DNA of 64,000 bases, from NCBI RefSeq assembly GCF_014696625.1, contig NZ_JACJQL010000006.1:1-64000 (forward strand), written 5' to 3'. Origin of the DNA: Nostoc parmelioides FACHB-3921 (GTDB lineage Bacteria > Cyanobacteriota > Cyanobacteriia > Cyanobacteriales > Nostocaceae). Positions 53,070 to 63,132 of this stretch are shown here, piece by piece (position 1 is the stretch's first letter; every line of letters begins with the position of its first letter). Under the pieces are notes generated by a model, which did no database searches, was not told the DNA's origin, and saw only the letters and a list, made by a program, of their open reading frames with translations. Position numbers and translations under genes: made by a program.

Positions 53070-53750
53070 ATGGGCTTGTGGTTGAGTTTATGCGGTGCAG
53101 TGGTAGTGGTGGCTTACCTGTTGGGTTCTTTTCCTACGGGGTATATTGCTGTCAAACAATTGAAGGGGATTGATATCCGTGAAGTGGGTTCGGGTTCCAC
53201 GGGAGCAACCAATGTTTTGAGAACCTTGGGTAAAGGGGCAGGAGCATTCGTTTTAGGACTTGACTGCTTAAAAGGCGTATTGGCGATCGCTTTAGTTTAC
53301 TATTTGTTTACCTTTGCCACAAGTCAAAATTTGATTCCTACAACAGTAGATATTGAATTGTGGCAACCTTGGTTAGTGACTCTAGCAGGTATCGCCGCCA
53401 TTTTAGGACATAGTAAATCAATTTTCTTAGGCTTTACAGGCGGTAAATCTGTTGCTACCAGTTTAGGAATTTTATTAGCCATGAATTGGCAGGTGGGTTT
53501 GGCTACCTTTGGTGTATTTGCTGTTGTGGTAGCAATATCACGGATTGTATCACTCAGTTCCATCATGGGGGCGATCGCTGTCTCTATTGTGATGGTGCTT
53601 TTACAGCAACCCTTACCTTACATTTTGTTTGGTATCGCTGGTGGCTTGTATGTTATTTTGCGTCACCGGAGTAATATCGAACGTTTGCTTGCAGGTACAG
53701 AACCAAAAATTGGGCAGAAACTCACAACAGAAACAGAACAGAGTGCTTAA
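53070..53750 (+). CDS. plsY: Glycerol-3-phosphate acyltransferase PlsY
   Basis: PlsY transfers an acyl group from acyl-phosphate to glycerol-3-phosphate, first step of membrane lipid synthesis. The protein of 226 residues has several membrane helices and the three family motifs: GSFPTGYIA, GSGSTGATNVLRTLGK, and GHSKSIFLGFTGGKSVATS. It lies 80 bases downstream of the Wzc-like gene; functional linkage is not implied. Confidence 0.95.
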   Translation: MGLWLSLCGAVVVVAYLLGSFPTGYIAVKQLKGIDIREVGSGSTGATNVLRTLGKGAGAFVLGLDCLKGVLAIALVYYLFTFATSQNLIPTTVDIELWQPWLVTLAGIAAILGHSKSIFLGFTGGKSVATSLGILLAMNWQVGLATFGVFAVVVAISRIVSLSSIMGAIAVSIVMVLLQQPLPYILFGIAGGLYVILRHRSNIERLLAGTEPKIGQKLTTETEQSA

Positions 53751-53777
53751 ATATGGCTTTTTCCCATTCTCAATATT

Positions 53778-54032
53778 ATGAAACTACCAGAATTAGATAC
53801 GGAAACTATAGATCGCATTATTGAAATGGCTTGGGAAGACAGAACTCCTTTTGAAGCAATTGAAGCTCAATTTGGGCTGTTGGAGAAACAGGTAATCGCC
53901 CTCATGAGACGCGAAATGAAAGAATCAAGTTTTCGGATGTGGCGAGAGCGAGTTACTAAACGTCAAACCAAGCATTTAGGTAAACGAGATTTTCTTGCAG
54001 GTAGATTTAAGTCAGATAATCAAAAAACGTAA
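53778..54032 (+). CDS. TIGR03643 family small protein
   Basis: The 84-residue protein has a DIxIIEMAWEDRTPF-like start and MRREMKESSFRMWRERVTKR, the TIGR03643/DUF2805 pattern. It looks like a helix-turn-helix type small domain; function unknown. It follows plsY by 27 bases and may share its transcript. Confidence 0.82.
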   Translation: MKLPELDTETIDRIIEMAWEDRTPFEAIEAQFGLLEKQVIALMRREMKESSFRMWRERVTKRQTKHLGKRDFLAGRFKSDNQKT

Positions 54033-54109
54033 TTTTTGTCCAGACTGATAGACTCACGTAGTGCTGATTCTCATAGAGTAGAATCATCACTACATCACAT
54101 TTTTGAAGT

Positions 54110-54183
54110 CATTAGGACATCAAGCTAAGACAAAACCCTGACCATACAAAGCCTTGAAAACTGTCAACTGTCAACAGCCATAT
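54110..54183 (+). repeat. Dispersed ~90-bp repeat, copy C
   Basis: TTAGGACATCAAGCTAAGAC, AAAACCCTGACCATACAAAG and GTCAACTGTCAACAGCCATA match the later two thirds of copies A (9424-9533) and B (33177-33266). It ends at the stop codon of the following minus-strand gene. Confidence 0.65.
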
Positions 54184-55286
54184 CAATTGATTGTTTTACC
54201 AGTACTTGACGCTAATAACTCTTCAACAGCAATTTTTACTTCAGAAGTATCCTTAATAAACCTGCAATCAGGAATTTCTTTTGTCCATTCTTCGTAGAAA
54301 GCCTCATTCTTGTAATAGCTGTTTGGCAAAAAGACATGAGGTATATTAAAAAGGACACAAATAATATGCCCATGTAAGCGATTGGTTATAACTAGTCTAT
54401 GTTGCTTTAATTGATAAACGCCACTGTGCATCAAACTCCATGATAGTTGATGTATGGATGGTTGATATACATGATTGAAATCAACTTCATATGGATACGA
54501 ATTTTGCCATTTTTGTCGGGAATTCCATTCAATTGGAGTAGCTAGCCCCCTTTCCCATACTTCCCTATATAAAGTAGAAACGTACTTGGCTAATTTTTTT
54601 GTAGGATGTCCAAACTTCCATTCATAGGCAATCCAATCTTCAACTACTAAATTAGGCAAATCAAAAATATTCTCTGATTGCTTTTGATTGATTTCTCTAT
54701 CTTTTCTAGAAAGATACAATATTGATGATTTAGTATTTTGAATATGGAAAATATCTTGTAAGTCCGTCATCTGAAAAGCCATGTCAGGTGCCTTAAAGAC
54801 TTGGCACTTATCAAAAGCTTCTTTTGCTATTTTATAACTACGTTCATCACGCAGAAATATAGTTAAATTAGGATGAGAATTAAATATATTCGCTGTTTTT
54901 ATTAAGTTAACCTCATGCCTAAAATATAAACTTTGGGGTAGAATAACAATCGGGCGATCGCGGTATTTGGAAATAATCCCTTCTCTAAATTTTTGTTGTT
55001 CAGTCCATAAATCTCCTAAATTACCACCTCCATGAAACACTATGGGTGATTTACCAATATTATCTTCCAACGTTTTTGGGGAGAAATTATGTAGGCTACA
55101 AGTATATTTAATCTGGGTTTTCATGACATTGGTCAGATAAATTACCCCACCAAGCCATATTAAATGATCTCCTATATTAGGATGATCTGGATAATCAAGT
55201 AACGCACACGATTTAAAACTTTCTATTTTTCCTAAAGCATTGTGAAGAGATGCTCTAATTGTTTCTGCGCTAGAGAGACTCATCAT
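54183..55286 (-). CDS. Polysaccharide pyruvyl transferase family protein
   Basis: The 367-residue protein has DYPDHPNIGDHLIWLGG near residue 32, FHGGGNLGDLW near residue 84, ILPQSLYF, and TNRLHGHIICVLFNIPHV near the C-terminus, the pattern of pyruvyl transferases that add pyruvate ketals to surface polysaccharides. It fits the neighbouring export genes. Acceptor sugar is unknown. Its 3' end abuts a dispersed repeat. Confidence 0.88.
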   Translation of the reverse strand: MMSLSSAETIRASLHNALGKIESFKSCALLDYPDHPNIGDHLIWLGGVIYLTNVMKTQIKYTCSLHNFSPKTLEDNIGKSPIVFHGGGNLGDLWTEQQKFREGIISKYRDRPIVILPQSLYFRHEVNLIKTANIFNSHPNLTIFLRDERSYKIAKEAFDKCQVFKAPDMAFQMTDLQDIFHIQNTKSSILYLSRKDREINQKQSENIFDLPNLVVEDWIAYEWKFGHPTKKLAKYVSTLYREVWERGLATPIEWNSRQKWQNSYPYEVDFNHVYQPSIHQLSWSLMHSGVYQLKQHRLVITNRLHGHIICVLFNIPHVFLPNSYYKNEAFYEEWTKEIPDCRFIKDTSEVKIAVEELLASSTGKTIN

Positions 55287-55636
55287 ATTTTAACTTGTTA
55301 TTTTCTTATGTTCAAAAAACTTTTGTTCAAAAAACTTTTTTACAGATTCGCCTAATTTAAAGATGTCAAAAAATCTTATATTTCTATAAACTCTGCTGCA
55401 TCTATTCCATAAAACTTAGAAAATATAAAGCCAGCTTATTTAGGCATATCCATTCTGGAGAAGAACATAATTATCTACTTCCATAAACCCTATGATCTTG
55501 TTTGTCTAAACAAGTAGATTTAACAAAATCAAACATTTGCACTAATGTTTTGCTTGTCAAGGGCTACCTTTATGAATTCAATCTTTGTTCTTAAGAAAAA
55601 AATACTGCTGTAACCCCTAACAAGCAAGTGCATACA
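55287..55636. other. Spacer between pyruvyl transferase and glycosyltransferase
   Basis: 350 AT-rich bases with a short direct repeat GTTCAAAAAACTTTT at ~55310-55340. No gene or clear terminator is seen. Confidence 0.45.
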
Positions 55637-56599
55637 TTAAGAATAACTTTTTTCCTTATTTTTATATATCCATAAAAGATAAAATGGACTAACAAGGCTA
55701 CTTAAAAGAAACTCTAACTCACAACTTGCAACTAAATTATCGTTAATATTCCCTTTATGCTTCCATAAATGAATCATTAAACGCCGGACATCACTGATTA
55801 AATAGATGATAAAAAACAATGGTCTTTGCCAGGATTGCAGACGCAGCATACGGATGTGGTGTCTCGCTAATCCAATACCACGCACTAACGACATTAGATA
55901 ATTTTTTTCTAGTCGCCAGTGAGGTATTTGATGATACATAAGCATTGCGGGATTATACCAGATGTCCCAACCAGCATTTTGGATATGTACAAGCGCTTCT
56001 AAATCTTCGCTTGCCAGCATAGATTTTTTAACTCTACCGACTAAAAATAGTTGGCTAGGTACATTTTCTAACCAGACTTCTCTACGAACTACTAATCCTG
56101 CTGCTGGTGGAAGTACACCTTTACGTCGTTCGTAAATATAAGCATTGGCTCCACGATCAATTACTGCGAGAAATAACGCTAATTTTTTAAAGTCGTGGGG
56201 AGGATTCTTTTCAAAATTAGCTTGAATACGACCACCATATGCGCCTGCTTGAGGATGTTTACAACCAAAATCATAGGCAGAGGCTACCCAATCTACCGTT
56301 GGTAAATTATCATCGTCGAGAAATCCAATAAATTCACCTCTGGCTTTCTCTACTGCGCTTTGTCTGGCATAGGCTAAACCTTGCTTTGGTTCAAAAAAAT
56401 ATTTAAGAGTGCAGAATAAAGGCCAGTTTGCTTGGAACTCATGTACAACTTGTGATGTGTTATCTGTGCTGTTATTGTCGATAACAATAACTTCCCATGT
56501 AAATTGTTCTGTATTAATTTGCTCTTTAAGCTTATTTAGAACTAGGGGTAAGCGGCTAGCTCCGTTGTAAGTACATATAGCTACACTAAAATTAACCAT
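55637..56599 (-). CDS. Family 2 glycosyltransferase, HpsE-like
   Basis: The protein of about 320 residues has a GT-A fold: SVAICTYNGASRLP at the start, VIVIDNNSTDNT, and the metal-binding FLDDDNLP near residue 98. The C-terminal part has a membrane-near segment (PLFFIIYLISDVRRLMIHLW). The overall shape is that of HpsE, a glycosyltransferase for hormogonium polysaccharide in Nostoc. ATG 56599 begins the conserved domain; ATG 56623 is the alternative. Confidence 0.82.
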   Translation of the reverse strand: MVNFSVAICTYNGASRLPLVLNKLKEQINTEQFTWEVIVIDNNSTDNTSQVVHEFQANWPLFCTLKYFFEPKQGLAYARQSAVEKARGEFIGFLDDDNLPTVDWVASAYDFGCKHPQAGAYGGRIQANFEKNPPHDFKKLALFLAVIDRGANAYIYERRKGVLPPAAGLVVRREVWLENVPSQLFLVGRVKKSMLASEDLEALVHIQNAGWDIWYNPAMLMYHQIPHWRLEKNYLMSLVRGIGLARHHIRMLRLQSWQRPLFFIIYLISDVRRLMIHLWKHKGNINDNLVASCELEFLLSSLVSPFYLLWIYKNKEKSYS

Positions 56600-56950
56600 G
56601 ATTATTTGATTTAGGGTAGACATCGAAAGCTAATTTGTAAACGTAAGTAAAGTAGTTGTGTTGTAAGAGTTCAGTGATTTGGGCTATAAAGCGCCTATTC
56701 GCTAAAAGTCTTACCTAGTAAGGACTTGATATTATTAAAGCTTTCTTTACAAACTAGCTATCAGTACATCTTCCCATTAAATCTATTAATTAAGTTAAAA
56801 GCAGGTAAATTTTTGGTCAAATAGCTACAAATACGTAGGCATTCATGTATGGCCCCTGTAAGAAGTGAGAGCGATCGCCTACTTTTCCATCAGGTGGAGG
56901 AAAATGAGATAAATTGGGTCACCTAGTGATTCAGGTATGGGCGAGTTTTA
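56600..56950. other. Spacer with no visible gene
   Basis: About 350 bases, AT-rich, with a HIP1-like GCGATCGCC at ~56872. No open frame, hairpin terminator or tRNA seen. Confidence 0.45.
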
Positions 56951-57622
56951 TTAATTGGAATTGAGGATAACAATTACCTGTGATACCTTTATTCCCAAAG
57001 GTTTCCAGTGGCGATCGCTCGAAGAGAAAGTACTATCGCCTAAAACTGCTTGGTAGTCCTTAGGATATCTCTCACTAGCATTGGTAGCCGCATCTACCCG
57101 TACAAGCAATTTTCCTTGGTAGCGTGATAACTTGCTACTTTCTAACAAAACAGTACCGCCGTAGTCCCAACCCAGTCCATATAGTTTAAAGTTACCTAAC
57201 TTATTGCGTAACTCACTCCAAGGAGTTCCGACTCCAATACCTTCACGAGTTTTCCATGCACTACCCAATTCGCGCACATCTAAGGGTTTAGTGCGAGTCT
57301 TATCGCTCCAGACCACCAAAAATGAACGTCCACCATTGAGATTTACTTGGGTAGCCGCAAAACTACCTATACCTTCAGCACCAGCAATAGTTTTATCAAC
57401 CAAGCGGGATGCACCGAAAGTTTTGGCTAAATCTCTCCTAGTAGTTTTGCGTGTCACTGGGCCGACCCTTTCCCCTGGGACAATTAAGGTATCTGTTAAC
57501 TGTGGTGTTTGGGCTATGGTCAGCTTTTGATGAGTGTTATCTGGTAGTGCAACTACTGGGTTAGCTGAATATCCCAGTAGTAAAGCTAAGGTGGTAGCAA
57601 TGGCTGGAAGAGATGGGTTCAC
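56951..57622 (-). CDS. Secreted protein of unknown function
   Basis: The 223-residue protein has a signal peptide (LPAIATTLALLLGYSANPVVA, cleavage after about residue 24). The mature part has a short charged stretch (GPVTRKTTRRDLAKTFG) and two repeated-looking segments around GIGSFAATQVNLNG and GIGVGTPWSELRN; both have the 'threshold' layout of small periplasmic proteins with a conserved LYGLGWDYGG. I do not recognise a named family. It is probably periplasmic. Confidence 0.6.
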   Translation of the reverse strand: MNPSLPAIATTLALLLGYSANPVVALPDNTHQKLTIAQTPQLTDTLIVPGERVGPVTRKTTRRDLAKTFGASRLVDKTIAGAEGIGSFAATQVNLNGGRSFLVVWSDKTRTKPLDVRELGSAWKTREGIGVGTPWSELRNKLGNFKLYGLGWDYGGTVLLESSKLSRYQGKLLVRVDAATNASERYPKDYQAVLGDSTFSSSDRHWKPLGIKVSQVIVILNSN

Positions 57623-57754
57623 AATTCACCTCGGCGTAGAAAAATAACTTCGTTCTTAGTTTCTACAATTCCCTATTGCCGATTTCCCGTCACTCAACAA
57701 CAAATAAGTTTTGTTACTGTCAACAGTTAACAGAATTAAATATTTACCCATCCC

Positions 57755-60436
57755 CTACTCCACAACTTCATTCACCGGGAATCGATCAATTAGTTGCATG
57801 GCACGGTAGGCATTACGCTGTAAAACATCGGGTAAGTTAGGAACGTGGGGTATCTGGGATAATAAGTCTAAAGAACGGCGTAAAATTCGCACCACATCAC
57901 CTTCATCTAAGGTGGTATTTTGGCAAAGTTCAACCCATTCGATTCCTAAAGCCCACTGTTCCACAAGGGCAATTAAGCCAATATAGCGATTTTCCAAGCC
58001 TACAGGTAAGGCTACACCATGCCGATACTGCACTTTTAAGACAGCGCGACGAATTTTTTGTAATCTTGACCAAGCGTCGTCTATTTCTGGGGAAAGGTTG
58101 AAGTTAACCCTGCTATCTGGACGGGGAGTTTCTGTAACTAAAGCGGCGATAGTGGCTGCTAAATGGTGGGGGTCTAAGTTATTTAACTCTCCACTAGCTA
58201 AAGCTAAACCTAACCACAGTTCATTTTCCCCGCGAATAGCGGCAGCGATTTGACCGAGTGCGGTGGGGACTAGATTATCCAAGCAATCGAATTGCTGCAA
58301 GATGGTAATTAAATTGAGAAACTCTTCCCAATAGCGCTGAGATTGCTGTTCTACTTGCGCCTGTACTTGTTCGAGTTCGGCTTCCAGTTCCACATAGCGA
58401 GCGCGGGCTTTGAAAACCGTGGACACATTACCCGATTGATGCAGGGGATTGGCTTCTAATTGAGCTTGGATAGCGGCGGTGCGGCTGAGTTGTTCGGCTA
58501 CCTCTGGGGACAGATGCAGAGATTGTTGAGGATCAGGGATACTTTGAGCGATCGCCATTGTTTCCTTACCTCCACGACTGGATTGCCCTGGTTTGAGCAT
58601 CAATTCTGGTGGTGGTAGGATATCTGGCGGCACATCTACTCGCGGAAGTTCGGCGTATAAATCAACTACATCCGCAGTAGTAGCAACATACCATCGGTTA
58701 TCTTGTCCCAAGCAGACTAAGCAAGCAGATTGAGTAGAACCGGAAGTTTTACCAACTAAAACTGCGGTTATAGGCGTGGAAACTTTAATGTTTTGACCCT
58801 TCAAACTCAACAGCGTTCCCAAAACAGCAAAATCCAAGAGCATTTTAATTTGTTCTTGTCGTTCCTCCTGGGCTTGTTCCTGTAGAGTCTTTAATAGCTG
58901 ACGTTCTACTTTCAACCGTTGCCGTAATTTTTCATAGATAAGGATGTCATTTTCGTCAACGGCGTTGATTTGCTCTTGTAGTTTGGCTAATTCCCCTTCT
59001 AAAGCCGCAATTTCTTCGTAATCTGGTCTTAAATGCAAAGTCGCCATATACTGCCCAAAACTGCGTTCGATCAGTTCCTTGGCTTCATCTATAGTGTGGG
59101 TTTGCAGTAAGTTCAGAACCATGCCATAGCTAGGGGTAAACTGACTGACTAGGGGATCTGGTTTGGATGTGGCTAAATAGGCTGCTTCTTTTGAACCTTC
59201 AAAAGGAGTTTGTACCGTCACTACATGACCCTGCTTATCCATTCCCCGACGGCCAGCCCTACCCGCCATTTGTAAGAATTCCGATGCGTTTAAGAGGCGA
59301 TGTCCGGTGTCAGTGCGTTTGGATAGGGTGGAAATAACCGTTGTCCGGGCAGGCATATTAATACCAGCTGCCAAGGTTTCTGTGGCAAATACGACTTTAA
59401 TCAGCCCTTGTTGAAATAGTTCTTCTACCAAAACTTTCCAAGCTGGTAAAATCCCGGCGTGGTGAGCAGCAACACCTCGATAAAGAGGGGCTATTTGTCC
59501 AGAACGACCGGCTTCAGGGTTACGGGCTAAAAAATCATCAATTTGCCGTCGTAGTATCTGGGACTCTTCATTATTAACTAGCCATAAATCCCCCACTTCC
59601 GCTACGGCTTTATCACATCCCCGGCGGCTGAAAATAAAATAAATCGCCGGTAGCATATCTCTTTGTTGGAGGTGATTCAAAGTATAGATAATGCTGGGGG
59701 CTTCTGGTCTGCCATTTTTGCCTCTATCCCCTTGCCGTTTTTTACCTCTATTGGCTAAACGGGGATTAATTTTAGTTTTGCTATCATTCAGCAGAGGAAA
59801 TAGCCCCTTGGGATTACAGTAGTGAAACTCTAAGGGTACAGGGCGAAAATCAGAGTAAATCAGATCAGTGGGGCCGTGGACGCGACTTAGCCAGTCTGTA
59901 AGTTGGTCACTGTTGGCAACGGTAGCCGATAAAGCCACTAACTGTACTCCACGAGGACAGTAAATGATTGACTCTTCCCAGACTGTACCCCGTTGGCGAT
60001 CGTTCATGTAGTGGCACTCATCTAGCACCACCGCTTCCACATCTACAAGAGAGATACCGACTTGACCGATTGGTGTACCGTAGAGCATATTCCGAAAAAT
60101 CTCGGTAGTCATCACCAAAATCGGCGCATCTCTGTTGATGGAAGCATCACCAGTTAACAGTCCAACTTGCTCAAACCCAAATTTCTCACGAAAATCACGT
60201 AATTTTTGATTAGATAACGCCTTTAAGGGAGTGGTGTAAAACACCCTCTTCCCCCGTGCTAAAGCACGATAAATGGCATATTCTCCTACTAAAGTTTTGC
60301 CCGAACCTGTGGGCGCACACACGACAACAGAGCGTCCCGCGTTAAGGGACGCGATCGCATCTTTTTGAAACTGATCCAGATCAAAGGGAAATATCAACCC
60401 TAAGTCCAGTTCGGGAGACGGCGCGGGATAATTCAC
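57755..60436 (-). CDS. Ski2/Mtr4-like DEAD/DEAH-box RNA helicase
   Basis: The 893-residue helicase has motif I APTGSGKT near residue 45, motif II DECHYM, motif III SAT, and the second RecA domain with VFATETLAAGINMPART and QMAGRAGRRG. The C-terminal third includes a DSHCT-type helical domain (NAYRAMQLIDRFPVNEVV end). Such helicases unwind RNA for decay or maturation. No signal or membrane segment. It stands alone, downstream of proC on the same strand. Confidence 0.9.
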   Translation of the reverse strand: MNYPAPSPELDLGLIFPFDLDQFQKDAIASLNAGRSVVVCAPTGSGKTLVGEYAIYRALARGKRVFYTTPLKALSNQKLRDFREKFGFEQVGLLTGDASINRDAPILVMTTEIFRNMLYGTPIGQVGISLVDVEAVVLDECHYMNDRQRGTVWEESIIYCPRGVQLVALSATVANSDQLTDWLSRVHGPTDLIYSDFRPVPLEFHYCNPKGLFPLLNDSKTKINPRLANRGKKRQGDRGKNGRPEAPSIIYTLNHLQQRDMLPAIYFIFSRRGCDKAVAEVGDLWLVNNEESQILRRQIDDFLARNPEAGRSGQIAPLYRGVAAHHAGILPAWKVLVEELFQQGLIKVVFATETLAAGINMPARTTVISTLSKRTDTGHRLLNASEFLQMAGRAGRRGMDKQGHVVTVQTPFEGSKEAAYLATSKPDPLVSQFTPSYGMVLNLLQTHTIDEAKELIERSFGQYMATLHLRPDYEEIAALEGELAKLQEQINAVDENDILIYEKLRQRLKVERQLLKTLQEQAQEERQEQIKMLLDFAVLGTLLSLKGQNIKVSTPITAVLVGKTSGSTQSACLVCLGQDNRWYVATTADVVDLYAELPRVDVPPDILPPPELMLKPGQSSRGGKETMAIAQSIPDPQQSLHLSPEVAEQLSRTAAIQAQLEANPLHQSGNVSTVFKARARYVELEAELEQVQAQVEQQSQRYWEEFLNLITILQQFDCLDNLVPTALGQIAAAIRGENELWLGLALASGELNNLDPHHLAATIAALVTETPRPDSRVNFNLSPEIDDAWSRLQKIRRAVLKVQYRHGVALPVGLENRYIGLIALVEQWALGIEWVELCQNTTLDEGDVVRILRRSLDLLSQIPHVPNLPDVLQRNAYRAMQLIDRFPVNEVVE

Positions 60437-60582
60437 TCAATTAATTTTTCAACCAGACTGTTTACTATATTAACGAGTCTTTTGTCAACTTCGACATTAG
60501 TTAAGAGTCAATGGTCAATAGTCAATGGTCATTGGTCAACAGTCTAAATTCAAAATATGGACTATGGACTATAGACTATGGA
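60437..60582. repeat. Heptamer repeat cluster between proC and helicase genes
   Basis: Variants of AGTCAAT/GGTCAAT at 60505-60545 and of GGACTAT at 60557-60585, partly complementary to each other, as in the cpcE-cpcF spacer. Confidence 0.65.
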
Positions 60583-61395
60583 CTATTTTCCCAATTCTTG
60601 CGATCGCCATGTAGCTGCTTTGACGGCTTCAATTAAGGCGGAACGGAATCCCGCTTTTTCAAGTTGGGCAATCCCCGCGATGGTAGTACCGCCAGGGCTG
60701 GTAACTCGGTCTTTGAGTTCAGCTGGGTGGAGTTTACTTTCGTGTAATAATTGGGCTGTTCCTAGCACAGTTTGTAATGCTAGTTGATTGGCAATTCCTC
60801 TAGGTAAACCCGATGCAACTCCCCCATCAGCGAGGGCTTCTACTAATAAAGCGACATAAGCCGGGCCACTACCAGAAAGACCAGTAACTGCATCCATCAA
60901 GCTTTCGGAAACTTCCACTACTTCCCCTACTGCCGAAAAAATTTGTTGCGCCAATTTCTGGTGTTGGGCGTAAGTGTATGCACCGGAGCAGATAGCGGTC
61001 ATCCCTGCGCCTACAGTGGCTGGGGTATTGGGCATGGCTCTAATGACTGGTGATTGGGGAAACGCCGCTTCTAGCTGGCTTAAAGACACCCCTGCGAGAA
61101 TAGAGACAACAAGAGGGGAATGGTCTGTGAATACTGTATCTGCTAATTCTTGAGCGATCGCACTAAACACTTGTGGTTTCACCGCCAAGAATACAACGTC
61201 TTGAGCTTGTGTGAATACCAAACTGTTATCTGTGGTCACAGCCACATGATATTTTTGTTGTAAAAAAGCTTGTCGCGCTGTTTGCGGTTCGCTGACTATG
61301 ACTTCTGATGGTTGATAAATTCCCCGCGCAATAAGGCGGGATAAGAGCGCTTCTCCCATTACCCCGCCACCAATTAAACCAAATTTTATAGTCAT
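60583..61395 (-). CDS. proC: Pyrroline-5-carboxylate reductase ProC
   Basis: ProC makes proline from pyrroline-5-carboxylate using NADPH. The 270-residue protein starts with the Rossmann loop FGLIGGGVMGEALLSRL and has RAMPNTPATVGAGMTA and the C-terminal signature KDRVTSPGGTTIAGI. It follows sepF as in many cyanobacteria. Its opposite, the PutA catabolic enzyme, lies 40 kb away. Confidence 0.95.
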   Translation of the reverse strand: MTIKFGLIGGGVMGEALLSRLIARGIYQPSEVIVSEPQTARQAFLQQKYHVAVTTDNSLVFTQAQDVVFLAVKPQVFSAIAQELADTVFTDHSPLVVSILAGVSLSQLEAAFPQSPVIRAMPNTPATVGAGMTAICSGAYTYAQHQKLAQQIFSAVGEVVEVSESLMDAVTGLSGSGPAYVALLVEALADGGVASGLPRGIANQLALQTVLGTAQLLHESKLHPAELKDRVTSPGGTTIAGIAQLEKAGFRSALIEAVKAATWRSQELGK

Positions 61396-61494
61396 TAGTC
61401 GTTAGTCGTTATTCGTTAATCAATAGTCAATAGTCAATAGTCAAAAATTTTGCACCTCTGGAATCTTGACTATGGACTATTGACTAATTTAACT
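61396..61494. repeat. Heptamer repeat cluster between sepF and proC
   Basis: AATAGTCAATAGTCAATAGTC and a complementary TTGACTATGGACTATTGAC stretch lie on either side of AAAAATTTTG, so the transcript can fold into a long hairpin. The same type as at 24869 and 60437. Confidence 0.65.
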
Positions 61495-62091
61495 TTATTG
61501 TGCCATCCGGTTGGTTTCGTTGCCCCAAGCTGGTGGATTAGTTGAAGCTGGCCGTGCTGGACGTGCTGGGGGTTGGGGTACTTCATGAATAACTCCACCT
61601 TGGGTGCTAACTTGCACACAGCTGGGGGTAAACAAAAAGATACTTTCGCCAATACGTTCTTGATGTCCATCTAGCGCGTAGGTTCCACCTGCAACAAAAT
61701 CAACAGCTCTTTGTGCTTGATCTGGGTCCATGATGGTCAAGTTCAGCACTACTGATTTACGTTCGCGCAATGCTTGAATTGCCTGGGGCATTTCTTCAAA
61801 TGTACGAGGTTCAAGCACCAATACTTCAGAAATCCCGTTAATTGCTCCTGGCATACCAATCACATTCCCCATCGCAGATTTTGTTCCTGTTGCTACGTCA
61901 TCACCCATTGTAGTCATGGGTTCGCGCCAACGTCGATTGTTTGGGGCAGCTTCTGCTGGTGCTGGTTGGGGATTTTCTTGTTGATACAGGTTTTGGTAGT
62001 TATCTGTATCTGCCTCTTCTTCGTAGTATTCGTATTCTACCTGCTCATTGAGACCAACAAAGTCTCGCAGTTTAGAAAATATATTGTTCAT
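61495..62091 (-). CDS. sepF: Cell-division protein SepF (Cdv2)
   Basis: SepF tethers FtsZ to the membrane and helps ring assembly. The 198-residue protein has an N-terminal amphipathic stretch, an acidic/Gln-rich linker ([15 protein letters not shown]), and the SepF core with [45 protein letters not shown]. The Pro-rich tail (residues ~175-198) varies in the family. It is part of the pipX-pipY-sepF-proC cluster. Confidence 0.94.
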   Translation of the reverse strand: MNNIFSKLRDFVGLNEQVEYEYYEEEADTDNYQNLYQQENPQPAPAEAAPNNRRWREPMTTMGDDVATGTKSAMGNVIGMPGAINGISEVLVLEPRTFEEMPQAIQALRERKSVVLNLTIMDPDQAQRAVDFVAGGTYALDGHQERIGESIFLFTPSCVQVSTQGGVIHEVPQPPARPARPASTNPPAWGNETNRMAQ

Positions 62092-62463
62092 TTAGTTGCA
62101 CTCCTTCTGCAAATTGCCTCTAATTATCCGGTTTATCGTTGATGTAACTATTCAACTAGCTACAAAGGGCAAATAGCCTACTAATTTTATCGCTATTTGT
62201 AGCATCTACTACTGCTATTGGCAATGAACTGACGCTATTGGGAACGCCTGTACATTAACCTAGATACAATAATTGAGTCAAGATTATATCCCAACAATTA
62301 TCCGAAAGAAAGTTGACTAAAGTTATTTTTAGTGCGTTCTCGTGATTATTTACTTTTGTTTACAGTAAAAATCTTGTAATTTATTACACTAGTATAGAAA
62401 ATAATTGACCGTACCCCATACCCAGGGCGATTTGATACTAGAAAAAAAATGGAGTAATACTGC
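62092..62463. other. Spacer between pipY and sepF
   Basis: 372 bases, AT-rich, no gene. It probably holds a promoter for sepF-proC. I see no hairpin with a T-run here. Confidence 0.45.
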
Positions 62464-63132
62464 TTAAGTACGCTGACCAAATAATATAGTCCCCAATCTT
62501 ACCATTGTCGCTCCAGCTTGTACTGCCAATTGGTAGTCCCCTGACATACCCATCGATAACTGATCCATGTGAATATGATCCCAATTTTGTTCAGCAATAT
62601 CTTTTGCTAATTTGGAAGTGCTATTAAATACATGAAAAATTTTCGCATCATTTAAGCCAAAAGGTGGAATTGTCATTAAACCCTGAATTTGTAAAGTTTT
62701 ACACTGGTTGAGTGCAGGTAAATCTGGCAGCAGTTCTGGTACACTCCAACCAGACTTATTGGGATCTGGGAGGATTTTCACCTGTAGACAAACTTGAGGA
62801 TTGACTCCTAGCTGTTGCGCTAATTGGTCTAAACGCTGTGCTAGTTTCAAGTTATCTACAGAATGAATCCATTGAAATTGTTCTAGAGCTTTTTTGGCTT
62901 TGTTCGCTTGTAAATGCCCAATAAAGTGCCAAGTAATATCCGGTAAATCATGCAACTGGGCTTGTTTACTGGCAGCTTCTTGGATACGATTTTCGCCAAA
63001 ATCGCGGACACCAGCAGCATAAGCAGCACGAATAACTTCAGTCGGCATTTGCTTTGTGACAGCAATTAGCCTGACTGAAGGCGGTAGGGAAGCCCGAATT
63101 TGAGTAATACGTTCGTTGATCGAACTAATCAT
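62464..63132 (-). CDS. pipY: PLP homeostasis protein PipY (YggS family)
   Basis: The 222-residue protein is the single-domain PLP-binding barrel: the PLP Lys in LIAVTKQMP near residue 27, FGENRIQEA near residue 45, and HFIGHLQANKAKKAL near residue 68. YggS proteins regulate PLP and amino-acid balance; in cyanobacteria the gene is coupled to pipX. Its ATG overlaps the pipX stop (ATGA). Confidence 0.94.
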   Translation of the reverse strand: MISSINERITQIRASLPPSVRLIAVTKQMPTEVIRAAYAAGVRDFGENRIQEAASKQAQLHDLPDITWHFIGHLQANKAKKALEQFQWIHSVDNLKLAQRLDQLAQQLGVNPQVCLQVKILPDPNKSGWSVPELLPDLPALNQCKTLQIQGLMTIPPFGLNDAKIFHVFNSTSKLAKDIAEQNWDHIHMDQLSMGMSGDYQLAVQAGATMVRLGTILFGQRT

